64,000 bases of DNA from CAVXEH01 sp963805645. GTDB lineage: Bacteria > Chloroflexota > Limnocylindria > QHBO01. Both the position numbers and the translations under genes were made by a program. This document shows positions 7,010-16,185 of this stretch, one piece after another. The stretch spans positions 186,001-250,000 of the forward strand of contig CAWDVA010000005.1 of the NCBI GenBank assembly GCA_963805645.1, in the 5' to 3' direction. Below the pieces are notes generated by a model that was not told where the DNA came from, made no database searches, and worked only from the letters and a program-made list of their open reading frames with translations. How positions within the stretch are numbered: position 1 is the stretch's first letter; each line of letters begins with the position of its first letter.

Positions 7010-8602
7010 CTAGTGGACCGTCACCGTCGCGTGAATTCTGATCTCGTTCTGCCGCGCGGGAACCGTCAGGGCGACCGCGTCGATGTGGCTGAGGATATCG
7101 CGGAGGTCCGATGGGAGGCTGTCCACGGCCTGGCCGAGCAGGCCCAGCACGAGGTCGGTTGCCCGCGATCCGTCCAGGTACAGCTCGTTCCCGCCACGCC
7201 CTCCGGCGATGTCGAATGCCGCACGATACCCCGCCGAGGCCCCGAGCGTCTCGCCCGATGCGTGGGCCGCCAGGGCAGCGGCGACGTCGTCGCTGCCCAG
7301 TCCGGCCACGACGATCCCGTCCTGGATCGCGTAGGCGACCTGGCCGAGCTGCGGAATGGAAAGGACCGTGATCGTCGTGCCGTCGGCGTCCAGTTGAGTG
7401 ACCGAGGAGCCGCGGGCGCGCAGCCCGTCCCCGATCCGCGAGAGCGCGTCGGCCGCCGCGGTTGCGTCGCTGGGGCGCAGGAGGAGGACGCCGTGCGGGG
7501 TGGCCCCGCTGAGACCGGTGATGGCAACCGCCGTCTCGCGGTCGAACATCGGCAGAAGATCGCGATCCAGGTCGATGCCGAGGCCCAGTGCGGCCAGAGC
7601 GCGAAGCTGGGTGAGGGCCTGCGCGGCATCCTGGCCGCCCGGGAGCGATCCAAGCTGATCGACAATCCCGCTGAAGGTCTGCTGGACACCGAACATGACG
7701 AGCTCCGCCTCGGTGTCCGCCGGCATCCAGTCCGGGAGGCTTGACGGCTCGCTGGCGAGCGCGAAGCTCGCCTTCGTCGATGACGTGGCGGCACCCGGAT
7801 CGAAGGGAGCGCTGCCGATGACCTGCAGCCCGTCGGGCTTGGCGATGACCGCGAGAGCCGCGGCACTGAATCCGCTCGTTCCCACCAGGTTCCCCGCACC
7901 GGCGGTCACGCCGCTGATGTCGAGGTAGAACGACGCCAGGCGTTCGGCCGGCAGCCGGGCCATCGCCGAACGGAACGCGACGGCGTCGGCGAGACGGTCG
8001 CCGCGCCCACCGGCGGCGTCGATGACGGTGCGCATCGTTCCGGCGTCCGCGGTGACGACGAGCATGCCATCGATGATCGTGGCGCGGCCAACGACCGAAC
8101 CGCCCTCCACAACGGTGATCGTCTGCCCGCCGTAGGCGTCGGTGCTGACCTTCGATCCGCCGTCATCGGCGATGCGCTGGATCGCCGCCTGCGCGGCAGC
8201 CCGGTCGCGGACCGTGACGACCAGCGCCGGCTGGCCCCCGGCAATGCCCGACGCATCGCCGGCCGGAATCAGCGCCAGCGCGAGCCGGTCACCGACCCAC
8301 GGCTTGACATTGGCGCGGTAGTCGATCCCCGTTGTGGCGAACCCCTGCTGGATCAGCTCGTCGAGCTTGTCGGGCAGCGTCGCCCGGTCCGCGAGACCCG
8401 GCAGCCGGGTCAGCAGGTCGGCGAGGTTGAGCCCCTGCCCCGTGGACGGGGTGAGCGAGACGCTCGCGTAGACCAGCGTGTTGGCGGGGATCATCCGGGC
8501 GGCGCGATCGACCGATGGCCCGAAGACGAACAGGTAGCCGGCGACCACAGCCGCGGCAGCAAGCGTCAGGAGGGTCGTGAGCGCGATGACGAGCCGTTGC
8601 AT
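7010..8602 (-). CDS. DUF3352 family membrane-anchored protein
   Basis: A 530-residue protein with an N-terminal transmembrane segment (about residues 4-30, LVIALTTLLTLAAAAVVAGYLFVFG) and a large, probably extracellular part rich in Ala, Gly and Asp. The IPANTLVYASVSLTP opening and later repeated 'ALVVTVRDRAAAQAAI / GVLLLRPSDATAAADAL' segments, each followed by a short beta-rich stretch, resemble the DUF3352 family seen in high-GC Gram-positives and Chloroflexota. No function is known for this family. It sits between ffh and rpsP, ten bases after... the ffh stop (ffh ends at 8612), so it is probably co-transcribed with ffh. The start ATG 8602 has no good Shine-Dalgarno sequence. Confidence 0.72.
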   Translation of the reverse strand: MQRLVIALTTLLTLAAAAVVAGYLFVFGPSVDRAARMIPANTLVYASVSLTPSTGQGLNLADLLTRLPGLADRATLPDKLDELIQQGFATTGIDYRANVKPWVGDRLALALIPAGDASGIAGGQPALVVTVRDRAAAQAAIQRIADDGGSKVSTDAYGGQTITVVEGGSVVGRATIIDGMLVVTADAGTMRTVIDAAGGRGDRLADAVAFRSAMARLPAERLASFYLDISGVTAGAGNLVGTSGFSAAALAVIAKPDGLQVIGSAPFDPGAATSSTKASFALASEPSSLPDWMPADTEAELVMFGVQQTFSGIVDQLGSLPGGQDAAQALTQLRALAALGLGIDLDRDLLPMFDRETAVAITGLSGATPHGVLLLRPSDATAAADALSRIGDGLRARGSSVTQLDADGTTITVLSIPQLGQVAYAIQDGIVVAGLGSDDVAAALAAHASGETLGASAGYRAAFDIAGGRGGNELYLDGSRATDLVLGLLGQAVDSLPSDLRDILSHIDAVALTVPARQNEIRIHATVTVH

Positions 8603-8611
8603 GGCCGGGGG

Positions 8612-9943
8612 CTAGCGTCCAGGCAGCATGCCCCGGAAGGGTCCGGGTATGCGACCGCTGCCGAGCGAGCGCATCAGCCGCTGCATCTCGCCGAATTGCT
8701 TGAGGAGCCGGTTCACGTCGGCGGTCGATGTGCCGCTGCCCATGGCGATCCGGCGCCGGCGGCTGGCCTTGATGACCTCCGGATGGCGCCGTTCGTGGGG
8801 CGTCATCGAGTCGATGATCGCCTCGATCCGCTTGAGCTCTCCACCGTCGACCGCCTGCTGGGCGGCGCCCGCCATCTGGCCTGCCCCCGGAATCATCTGG
8901 AGCACCTGGCCGATGGGTCCGATCTTCTTGATCTGCTGGAGCTGGCTGCGGAAGTCGTCCAGGCTGAATCGCGCCTCCATCATCCGCTGCGCGACCCGCT
9001 CCGCCTCATCGCGGTCCACGGTCTCCTGCACGCGCTCGACCAGCGAGAGGACGTCTCCCATGCCCAGGATGCGCTGCGCCAGGCGGTCCGGGTGGAACGG
9101 TTCGAGGCCGTCTGGACGTTCGCCGGTGCCGAGGTAGGTGATGGGCAGGCCGGTGACACTGCGGATCGACAGTGCCGCGCCGCCGCGAGCGTCACCGTCC
9201 ATCTTGGTGAGCACCAGACCTGTCACCGGGAGGCGCGCGTGGAACTCCGCCGCCACGCGCACGGCCTCCTGCCCGGTCATGGCGTCCACGACCAGCAGCG
9301 TCTCGGTGGGGGTGACGGCGCCGGCGATCCGGACCAGCTCGTCCATCATCGCCTCGTCAACGTGCAGCCGGCCCGCGGTGTCGAGGAGCACGACGTCCAG
9401 GCCGCGCTGGCGTGCCGTCTCCAGGCCGGAGCGCGCCACCTCCAGGGCGGGCGTCCCCACCGATCGGGAGTGCACCTCGACGCCGACCTGGTCGCCGAGC
9501 TGGACCAGCTGGTCGACCGCGGCAGGTCGGTACACATCGGCCGCCACCAGGAGCGGCCTGTGGCCGTCCTTGCGCAGCCGCACGGCGAGCTTTGCCGCGG
9601 TCGTCGTCTTGCCGGAGCCCTGGAGGCCGACGAGCATCACCACCGACGGGCGTTGCTCGAGCGACAGCTGATGGCGGTCACCGCCCAGCGTCGCCACCAG
9701 CTCATCGTGGACGATCTTGACGATCTGCTGCCCCGGGTTGAGACCGGTGAGGAGCTCCGCTCCCGCGGCACGCTCGCGAACGTGCGCGACGAACTCCTTG
9801 ACCACGCGGAAGTTGACGTCCGCCTCGAGCAGCGCCAACCGGATCTCGCGCAGCGCGGCGTCGAGATCGGCCTCGGTGATCTTCGCCTTGCCACGCAGGC
9901 GCTCGGCGATGCCCTGCAGGCGGCTGGAGAGGGATTCGAACAT
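8612..9943 (-). CDS. ffh: signal recognition particle protein Ffh
   Basis: Ffh (443 residues) is the protein part of the SRP; it binds signal sequences on ribosomes and docks with FtsY in a GTP-dependent way. Domains: N (MFESLSSRLQGIAERLRG...), G with P-loop GLQGSGKTTTAAKLA, DVYRPAA, DTAGRLHVD and TKMDGDARGG, then the Met-rich M domain ending SGTSTADVNRLLKQFGEMQRLM. ATG 9943 begins the usual MFESLSSRL; the upstream frame extension is not Ffh-like. It lies downstream of ftsY, separated by 128 bases that hold a promoter-like site and a strong hairpin, so ffh may be expressed on its own. Confidence 0.97.
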   Translation of the reverse strand: MFESLSSRLQGIAERLRGKAKITEADLDAALREIRLALLEADVNFRVVKEFVAHVRERAAGAELLTGLNPGQQIVKIVHDELVATLGGDRHQLSLEQRPSVVMLVGLQGSGKTTTAAKLAVRLRKDGHRPLLVAADVYRPAAVDQLVQLGDQVGVEVHSRSVGTPALEVARSGLETARQRGLDVVLLDTAGRLHVDEAMMDELVRIAGAVTPTETLLVVDAMTGQEAVRVAAEFHARLPVTGLVLTKMDGDARGGAALSIRSVTGLPITYLGTGERPDGLEPFHPDRLAQRILGMGDVLSLVERVQETVDRDEAERVAQRMMEARFSLDDFRSQLQQIKKIGPIGQVLQMIPGAGQMAGAAQQAVDGGELKRIEAIIDSMTPHERRHPEVIKASRRRRIAMGSGTSTADVNRLLKQFGEMQRLMRSLGSGRIPGPFRGMLPGR

Positions 9944-9986
9944 GGTGCTCGCTAGCTGTGGCGGCCGCTCACCCGATGGCGGCAAG

Positions 9987-10015
9987 CGCGCCGGCAACCT
10001 CCGGCTGCCGGCGCG
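9987..10015 (-). other. 10-bp stem hairpin in the ftsY-ffh gap
   Basis: Perfect inverted repeat: CGCGCCGGCA (9987-9996) pairs with TGCCGGCGCG (10006-10015), 9-base loop. No U-tract follows on the minus strand, so it is a poor intrinsic terminator. It would lie at the very 5' end of an mRNA started at the promoter below. Confidence 0.5.
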
Positions 10016-10027
10016 AAACGGCTGCTC

Positions 10028-10056
10028 ATCCTACTACCCGGCCCCCGGGCAGGCAA
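10028..10056 (-). promoter_or_regulatory. probable ffh promoter
   Basis: Minus strand TTGCCT (10051-10056), 17-base spacer, TAGGAT (10028-10033). It would start transcription near 10021, just before the hairpin at 9987-10015 and about 75 bases before the ffh start codon. Confidence 0.45.
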
Positions 10057-10071
10057 CGAAGCAGGCACAGG

Positions 10072-11163
10072 TCATGCGGCGAGCAGCCACTCCACGTAGC
10101 CGGCCGGATCGAAGGGCGCCAGATCGGTCACCTCCTCACCCACGCCGGCAAACACGATCGGCACCCCCAGCCGGTCGGCGACCGCGACCGCCACCCCGCC
10201 CTTGGCCGTGCCGTCGAGCTTGGTGAGCACGATGCCGGTAACCCCGACTTCGCGGCTGAAGGCCTCTGCCTGCAGCAGACCGTTCTGGCCGGTCGTGGCG
10301 TCCAGGACCAGGAGCACGTGACGCGGCTGGCCGGGCATCCGGCGCTCGATGACCCGCCGGATCTTCGCCAGCTCGGCCATGAGCTGGGTCTTGTTCTGCA
10401 GGCGCCCGGCGGTGTCCACCAGGACCGCGTCCAGGCCACGAGACTCGGCGGCCGCCAGCGCGTCGAACGCCACGGCCCCGGGATCGGCTCCCGCCCGCTG
10501 TGCGACGACCGGAATCCCGAGCTGGTCGCCCCAGATGCGCAGCTGCTCGATCGCCGCCGCGCGGAACGTGTCGGCCGCCGCGAGCGCAACCTGCTTGCCA
10601 TCGGAGCGCAGCCGATGGGCGAGCTTCGCGATGGTCGTCGTCTTGCCCGTGCCATTGACTCCGACGAAGAGGATGACCGACGGCGCCGCGCCGAGCTCGA
10701 AACGGCTTGGTCCGGCGCGCTCGAGCCGCTCGCGGATCTCGTCGGCCAGGGCCGCGCGAACGTCGTCGCCGCTGCTGCCGCCGGTGCGGCGAACCCGCTC
10801 GCGGGCGGCCTCGACGAGCTCCAGTGTCGTCGTCGCGCCAACGTCGCCGGCGATCAGCGCCTCCTCGATCTCCTCCCAGGTCTCCTCCGTCGCGCCACCG
10901 CCAAAGATGGCGCGCAGGCGGGCACCGAGCCCGGACGGTCGTGACCGCATCCCGAGTGCCCCGAGGCCGGATGGGCCGCGCCGGGGCCGGGCGACGGTGG
11001 ACGGTGGCATCGGTGGCTGCTCGGAGACGGCCTGCGGCGGCTCTGCGGGCGTCGATGCCGGCCCGGCGGGTGGTGGCGGCTGCGGGGCCCCATCCTCGGG
11101 CTGCTCCTGGCCCGGGTCGTCGTGCTCCTCTCCTTCGGGGCGGCCACGGCGGCGCCAGAACAT
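10072..11163 (-). CDS. ftsY: signal recognition particle receptor FtsY
   Basis: FtsY (363 residues) is the membrane receptor for SRP. It has a Pro/Glu-rich, disordered N-terminal region of about 75 residues that replaces the usual acidic A domain, then the N domain (SGLGARLRAIFGGGA...), and the G domain with GVNGTGKTTTIAKLA, DTFRAAAIEQL, VLVDTAGRLQNK and VLTKLDGTAKGG. It ends FDPAGYVEWLLAA, close to the usual FDPxxFVxALF. Its ATG overlaps the smc stop by one base (TGATG), so both are probably translated together. The smc-ftsY-ffh order is common in high-GC Gram-positive bacteria. Confidence 0.96.
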   Translation of the reverse strand: MFWRRRGRPEGEEHDDPGQEQPEDGAPQPPPPAGPASTPAEPPQAVSEQPPMPPSTVARPRRGPSGLGALGMRSRPSGLGARLRAIFGGGATEETWEEIEEALIAGDVGATTTLELVEAARERVRRTGGSSGDDVRAALADEIRERLERAGPSRFELGAAPSVILFVGVNGTGKTTTIAKLAHRLRSDGKQVALAAADTFRAAAIEQLRIWGDQLGIPVVAQRAGADPGAVAFDALAAAESRGLDAVLVDTAGRLQNKTQLMAELAKIRRVIERRMPGQPRHVLLVLDATTGQNGLLQAEAFSREVGVTGIVLTKLDGTAKGGVAVAVADRLGVPIVFAGVGEEVTDLAPFDPAGYVEWLLAA

Positions 11164-14100
11164 CAGGCGCTCGCCTCGGCGGGCAGGTCAGAGAGACGCA
11201 GGGACAGGACCCGGCTGACGGCGGCATCGGTCATGGTCACCCCGTAGATCGTGTCGGCAACCTCGATGGTCGCCCGGTTGTGCGTGATCACCACGAAGTC
11301 GATCTGCTCGGCCAGCCGTCGCAGCGCTTCCGCAAACCGCCCGATGTTCGCCTCGTCGAGCGCGGCATCCACCTCGTCGAGGATGCAGAAGGGCACCGGG
11401 TTCACGCTCAACATCGCGAAGAGCAGGGCCACCCCCGTCAGCGCCCGCTCCCCGCCGGACAGCATCGCCAACCGCTGAAGACGCTTGCCCGGCGGCCGGA
11501 CCACGATCTCGATCCCGCCCGCCGCCTCTCCGGTCTCCTCCGCGTCTCCGAGCTGCAATGCTGCCGATCCGCCGGCGAACAGGAGCCGCACGAACTCGTC
11601 GAACTTCTGGCCGATGGCCGCGAAGGCCGCCCCGAAGCGCTCGGTGATCTCATGGTCCAGCCGGCGGATGAGCTCGTTCGTGGATTCGATGGCTGCCCGC
11701 AGGTCGGCCTCCTGGCCGCCGATATCCTCGAGGCGCGCGGAGAGCTCGGCATGCTCCTCGATGGCGAACGGGTTCACCGAGCCAATCTGGGCCAGCGTGC
11801 GCCGCACCCGTCGCTGTTCTGCCTCGAGCGCTGAGTCGTCGAGCGATTCGACCTCCGCGAGCAGCTCGGCCGGAAGCTCGCGAGCCGGCTGGGCATCCAC
11901 GTTCTCGGCCTGGTCGATCGCCTCTCCGACGTCGGATCCCTCGAACGCCTCCATGGCGATCTCGCGCTCACGCGCCAGGGCAGACAGGGCCTCTTCCTGC
12001 CGCGAGACGTCCACTGCTGCGGCCTGCGCCGCCCGGTCGAGCTCCGCGAACCTGCCGCCGGCACCCGACTGGTCGCGCTCGAGCCGGAGCAGCGCGGCCC
12101 GCTGCTCATCGCGTTCGGCATCCGCGCGGCGCCGGCGCTCACCTGCCCCCTTGTCCTCCTCGCGGGCGTGGGCCGCGGCGGTGGTGGCCGTCGCCAGCTC
12201 GGTCGCGAGGAGCGCCAGCGACGCGGCGGCGGCCTCCCTGGAGGCGGCCAGCTGCGCCTGCCGTGCCTCGAGCTCGACGCGCCGCTGCCGCGTGCCGAGC
12301 AGGGTCTGCTCCGCCTCCTCGGCCCGGTCTCGGAGCGCCTGCCAGGCGGTGCGAGCCTCATCGCGGGCGCCGGACGCCGCCCCTCGTTCGCGCCGGGCCT
12401 CGGCGACGCGCGCCTCCAGGGCGGCATGATCGATCGTCCCGAGCTCGGGGTGCGGGCTCGCGTGCTCCGCGACCTGCCCGCGCGCCGACGCGAGCGCGGG
12501 CGCCAGCTCCGCAATCGTCCGTTCGGCACGCTCGACGTGCGCCTCGGCGGCAGCGAGCTCGCCGGTTGCCCGCCGTGCCGCGGCATCGGTCGCATCGGCG
12601 CTGTCGCGGAGCTCAACGAATCGTCGCTGGGCGGCGGCGGCCTCGGCCACGGCATGGGCTGCCGCGTCTGCGCGGCGTCCATGCGTCGCCTCGAGCGTCT
12701 CCAGCTGCTGCGCGAGATCTCGGCGCCGGGCCAGCTGCCGGGCGGCGACGCCGCCCGGGGGATCGGCCCGGCCGCGCAGGGCGAGGATCCCGCGCCCATC
12801 GGCCAGGTCGCCCGCCGGCGTGACGGCACACCAGCCAGGCGGCAGGGATCGCCACCCTCCCAGCAGCGACGGCAGGTCAGGAGCGACCGCCACGCGCTCG
12901 AAGAGGCCCGGACCGCGCGCCGGGCCGATCCATTCGGCGAGGGTGCGCTCCGCCCCGACCGCCGCGAGCGCCTCCCCGCGTTCCTTCGCGGGTGGCGCCT
13001 GACGGCCATCGAGCAGGCGCGCGGTTCCCCGCGCGTCCCGGGTGGCGTCCTCCGGGCTCGCGTCGCGCCACAGGAGCGCCTCGGCCACCTCGCCCCCCAC
13101 GACGGCTTCGATCGCCGGCCACGCGTCCTCGGGTGGCGTCATGGTGTCCACGAGGGATGTCCATCCCGCGCTGGCCAGGCGATGGCCGAGCCGGGCGCCG
13201 AGCGCCGCACGTTCGGTGATGGCATCGAGCTCCGCCTGCGCGGCGGCGACTCGTTCCGCGGCGGTGGTTGCCTCCCGGCGCGCATCATCGGCAACGCGCC
13301 GCGACTCCTCCATGTGAGCGCGGCCGGCGTCGAGCGCCTCGCGCGCGGCGCGGGCCGCGGCCTCCGCCTCCACCGCAGCCGCACGAAGGGCGTCGATGGC
13401 CGGCCGCCGGTTCGTCGCGTCCGCGCGCGCCGCGGCGAGCTCCGTCTCGAGCCGATCGACGCGTGCCTGTGCCGCCGCGGCCGCCTCGGCCCGCCGGGCT
13501 TCGCGCGCGATGAGATCGGCATCGCGTCGTCGAGCATCGGCCAGCGCCTCCTCCGCGACCATCAGGTCGCGGTCGGCAGCCGCCAGCCGGGCGACAGCCT
13601 CCTGCCAGGCCCGCTCCGCATCGGCAACGCCCTCGAGCGCCGTCGCCGCCTCCGGCTCGGGCGCGTCCACCGGCCGCTCCAGCGCCGCGGCAACCTCGCC
13701 GAGCTCCCGATTCGTGCGTTCAAGCCCTTCCCGCGTCTCGGCGTGGCGCGCCTGGAGTGACTCGACCCGGCTTTCGAGCCGGATGAGGTTCTCGTGGGTC
13801 GCCTCCCGGGCCTCGGCCGCGGTACGTGCGGCCGCATCAGCCTCCCAGTAGCGTGCTTCGGCCGCCTCGACGGCCTCGCGCGCCGCAGCCTGCTCATCCC
13901 GGAACGCCTGCGCGGCGGCCTCCGCCGCGGCGGCACGCCGGCGCGCGTCGCCCAGCGCCTCGCGCAGGGACCGCTCCCTGCGACGATGCCCGGCCGCCAC
14001 GAGCACCCGCCCGCGCACGCGGAGCGCATCGTGCTCCTGCTGATGGCGTGCCTGGAGCGCCAGGCGGCGGACCTGGGGACGGAGCTCGCCGAGCACGTCG

Positions 14101-14678
14101 GCGACGCGCGTCAGGTTCTCCTCCGCGCGTCCCAGGCGGGCGAGCGCCTCGTTCTTGCGGACCTGGAGGTTCTTGACTCCGGCGGCCTCCTCGAAGAGCT
14201 GCCGGCGCTCCTCGGGCCGCAGGGAGAGCGCCGCGTCGACCGTGCCCTGGCCCACCACGACCAGCGAGTTGGCACCCAGCTGGCCCGCGGCCAGCAGCTC
14301 CACCACGTCGCGCAGACGGGCGCGCGCGCCGTTGATCAGGTACTCGTTCTCGCCGGAGCGGTATGAGCGACGCCCGATCGTCACCTCGGCGAAGTCGATC
14401 GGGAGCCACCCGTCGGCGTTGTCGAGGGTGAGGATCGCCTCCGCCATGCCCGTGGGTCGTCGCTGCTGCGAGCCCGCGAAGATGACATCGTCCGCGCGGC
14501 GCGTGCGCAGCGAGCGATTCGACTGCTCTCCGAGCACCCAGCGCACCGCATCGGCCATGTTCGACTTGCCGCTGCCGTTCGGCCCGATGACGGCGTTCAC
14601 CCCCGGCTGGAAGACGAACCGGGTGGCATCCGCGAAGGTCTTGAAACCGTGCAGCCGCAGCTCTTTGAGCCGGCTCAT
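11163..14678 (-). CDS. smc: chromosome segregation ATPase SMC
   Basis: Full-length SMC of 1171 residues, which compacts and separates chromosomes with the ScpAB partners. The N-terminal half has GFKTFADATRF and Walker A GPNGSGKSNMADAVRWVLG; a long Ala/Arg/Glu-rich coiled coil follows; the hinge lies roughly at residues 480-620; after a second coiled coil comes the ABC signature LSGGERALTGVALLFAM, Walker B FCILDEVDAALDEANI and the D/H-loops (VVITHNRATIEVADTIYGVTM). ATG 14678 gives the standard MSRLKELRLHGFKTF; the longer frame into rnc is not real. It sits 22 bases after rnc and overlaps ftsY by one base. Confidence 0.97.
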   Translation of the reverse strand: MSRLKELRLHGFKTFADATRFVFQPGVNAVIGPNGSGKSNMADAVRWVLGEQSNRSLRTRRADDVIFAGSQQRRPTGMAEAILTLDNADGWLPIDFAEVTIGRRSYRSGENEYLINGARARLRDVVELLAAGQLGANSLVVVGQGTVDAALSLRPEERRQLFEEAAGVKNLQVRKNEALARLGRAEENLTRVADVLGELRPQVRRLALQARHQQEHDALRVRGRVLVAAGHRRRERSLREALGDARRRAAAAEAAAQAFRDEQAAAREAVEAAEARYWEADAAARTAAEAREATHENLIRLESRVESLQARHAETREGLERTNRELGEVAAALERPVDAPEPEAATALEGVADAERAWQEAVARLAAADRDLMVAEEALADARRRDADLIAREARRAEAAAAAQARVDRLETELAAARADATNRRPAIDALRAAAVEAEAAARAAREALDAGRAHMEESRRVADDARREATTAAERVAAAQAELDAITERAALGARLGHRLASAGWTSLVDTMTPPEDAWPAIEAVVGGEVAEALLWRDASPEDATRDARGTARLLDGRQAPPAKERGEALAAVGAERTLAEWIGPARGPGLFERVAVAPDLPSLLGGWRSLPPGWCAVTPAGDLADGRGILALRGRADPPGGVAARQLARRRDLAQQLETLEATHGRRADAAAHAVAEAAAAQRRFVELRDSADATDAAARRATGELAAAEAHVERAERTIAELAPALASARGQVAEHASPHPELGTIDHAALEARVAEARRERGAASGARDEARTAWQALRDRAEEAEQTLLGTRQRRVELEARQAQLAASREAAAASLALLATELATATTAAAHAREEDKGAGERRRRADAERDEQRAALLRLERDQSGAGGRFAELDRAAQAAAVDVSRQEEALSALAREREIAMEAFEGSDVGEAIDQAENVDAQPARELPAELLAEVESLDDSALEAEQRRVRRTLAQIGSVNPFAIEEHAELSARLEDIGGQEADLRAAIESTNELIRRLDHEITERFGAAFAAIGQKFDEFVRLLFAGGSAALQLGDAEETGEAAGGIEIVVRPPGKRLQRLAMLSGGERALTGVALLFAMLSVNPVPFCILDEVDAALDEANIGRFAEALRRLAEQIDFVVITHNRATIEVADTIYGVTMTDAAVSRVLSLRLSDLPAEASA

Positions 14679-14700
14679 GGCTGGCGGGCCGACGCGTCCG

Positions 14701-15444
14701 TCACGTGTGGACCTGCTCCTCGCCGCCGGTGGCCACGTCGGGTGGGGCGGCGGCCAGGGTCCTGAGCGCCGCCTCCGCGGCGCGCTCCTCGGCCCGCTGA
14801 CGGCTCGAGCCTTCCCCCACTGCCAGCTCCTGCCCCTGGACCACCGCCGCGACGGTGAAGGTCTGGTCGTGCGGCGGGCCGACCGTGTTGAGCAGCGCAT
14901 AGAACGGCTTCGTGTGGCGGTACCGCTGCGTCCACTCCTGGAGCCGGCTTTTGGCGGACTTCAGGGGCGCGGATAGCTCCCCCGGCGCGTCGATGCGTGC
15001 GCCGAACAGCGAGCGGAGCACGGTGCGAGTCGTCTCGATACCCTCGGTCAGGAAGATGGCGCCGGCGAGGGCCTCCATGGTGGCGGCGAGCAGCGAGGGT
15101 CGGGTTGCACCACCCGCCTCCTCCTCCCCGCGTCCCAGCTGGACGTGGCGGTCGAGACCGAGCTCCAGGGCGAGGGCTGCCAGCGCGTCGCGATTCACCA
15201 GCGCGGCACGCCGCGCGGTCAGGAACCCCTCGTCCTCATCGGGGTAGCGCTCGTATAGGAGGCGGCTCACGACGAGACCGATGACGGCATCACCGAGGAA
15301 CTCGAGGCGCTCGTTGTGACCGTTCGCGGCGTTCGGATTCTCGTTGTAGTACGAGCTATGGACGAACGCCTGCGCGATGGCCTCCGGGTCTCGCGGGACG
15401 ATGCCGAGCCGCTCGCCCAGCTCGTCTACGGATGGATCGGCCAT
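14701..15444 (-). CDS. rnc: ribonuclease III
   Basis: RNase III (247 residues) cuts double-stranded RNA in rRNA and mRNA maturation. The catalytic domain has the signature NERLEFLGDAVIGL (residues 44-57, with metal-binding Glu48 and Asp52) and the C-terminal dsRNA-binding domain from about residue 160 (SAKSRLQEWTQRY ... RAEERAAEAALRTL). Oddity: the second metal motif, normally DxxEA, reads AATMEALAGA, so the first Asp is Ala121; Glu124 is present. This could lower activity or may be a lineage variation. It stands between acpP and smc, as in many bacteria. Confidence 0.95.
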   Translation of the reverse strand: MADPSVDELGERLGIVPRDPEAIAQAFVHSSYYNENPNAANGHNERLEFLGDAVIGLVVSRLLYERYPDEDEGFLTARRAALVNRDALAALALELGLDRHVQLGRGEEEAGGATRPSLLAATMEALAGAIFLTEGIETTRTVLRSLFGARIDAPGELSAPLKSAKSRLQEWTQRYRHTKPFYALLNTVGPPHDQTFTVAAVVQGQELAVGEGSSRQRAEERAAEAALRTLAAAPPDVATGGEEQVHT

Positions 15445-15456
15445 CGGCGGTGATCG

Positions 15457-15699
15457 CTACTGCTGATGCTCCTCGATGTAGTCGACGGCGTCCTGCACCT
15501 TCTGGATCTTCTCGGCGTCCTCGTCCGAGATCTCCATGCCGAACTCCTCTTCGAGGCTCATGATCAGCTCGACGAGGTCCAGCGAGTCGGCGTTCAGATC
15601 TTCCACGAAGGACGCCTGCGGCGTCACTTCTTCCTCGTCGACGCCCAGCTGCTCGACGATGAGCTTCTTGAGACGCTCGAACGTAGTGCCTTCGGCCAC
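15457..15699 (-). CDS. acpP: acyl carrier protein
   Basis: An 80-residue acidic ACP that carries growing fatty acyl chains on a 4'-phosphopantetheine arm. The attachment site DSLDLVELIMSLEEEFG is intact, with Ser39 in the ADSL motif, and the four-helix pattern matches the family. The start is GTG at 15699 with a strong GGAGGAGGA about ten bases upstream. It lies seven bases after nusB and before rnc. Together with plsX (three genes upstream in the run) it is part of the lipid/RNA mixed operon plsX-nusB-acpP-rnc. Confidence 0.97.
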   Translation of the reverse strand: MAEGTTFERLKKLIVEQLGVDEEEVTPQASFVEDLNADSLDLVELIMSLEEEFGMEISDEDAEKIQKVQDAVDYIEEHQQ

Positions 15700-15705
15700 C
15701 AGTCT

Positions 15706-16185
15706 CTATCCTCCTCCACCCGATGATCGCGCGACGCTCCCGAGCACCCCGTTCACGAGGCGCCGGGCCGCGTCTCCGGCGTAGATCCGGGCGAGAGAAA
15801 CGGCGTCCTCGATCGTCTCCCCGCTCGGGGTCGCGGCGGAGTATAGCACCTCGTAGAGCGCACTCCGGAGGATCGTGCGCTCGACGCGTCCGAGCTCCGA
15901 AACGGGGATCGCCGGTGCCAGCGTCGCGATCCGTTCGTCGAGGGCGGCCCGGTGCTCCACGACGCCGGTGACGATGCGACGCGCATGGTCGGCCACGCCC
16001 GCCGGGACGGCGCGATCCATGGCGAGGCGGTCCAGCGCCTCCAGTGCCCGCTGCGGCCGGAACTCGTCCTCGAACAGGGCCATCAGGGCCAGGCGGCGCG
16101 CCACCCGGCCGGGGCGCTGCCGAACGCTGCGACGAGCGGTGGCCCGGGGTCGACTCGGCGTGGGCACCGGCTCAGTCCCGCTCAC
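15706..16185 (-). CDS. nusB: transcription antitermination factor NusB
   Basis: NusB binds boxA RNA with S10 to allow rRNA antitermination. The 159-residue protein has ARRLALMALFEDEF, LGRVERTILRSALYEVLY and the ETIEDAVSLARIYAGDAARRLVNGVLGSVA core typical of the family. It has a basic N-terminal stretch of about 28 residues before the conserved part. The start is GTG at 16185, which overlaps the end of plsX by 14 bases, so translational coupling is likely. A start a little further downstream is possible, because no strong ribosome binding site is visible. The short segment TATACT inside this gene (15840-15845) resembles the -10 box used elsewhere, but no -35 fits. Confidence 0.93.
   Translation of the reverse strand: MSGTEPVPTPSRPRATARRSVRQRPGRVARRLALMALFEDEFRPQRALEALDRLAMDRAVPAGVADHARRIVTGVVEHRAALDERIATLAPAIPVSELGRVERTILRSALYEVLYSAATPSGETIEDAVSLARIYAGDAARRLVNGVLGSVARSSGGGG

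Noticed and set aside
9987..10015. Hairpin between ftsY and ffh as a terminator
   Set aside because: No U-tract on the minus strand, and a promoter-like site lies just upstream; listed as a hairpin instead.
12168..13760. 530-residue plus-strand frame opposite smc
   Set aside because: Antisense shadow of the smc coiled coil; low-complexity composition.
15840..15845. TATACT inside nusB as an acpP promoter
   Set aside because: No -35 fits and acpP has an adequate ribosome binding site and operon context; kept only as a note.
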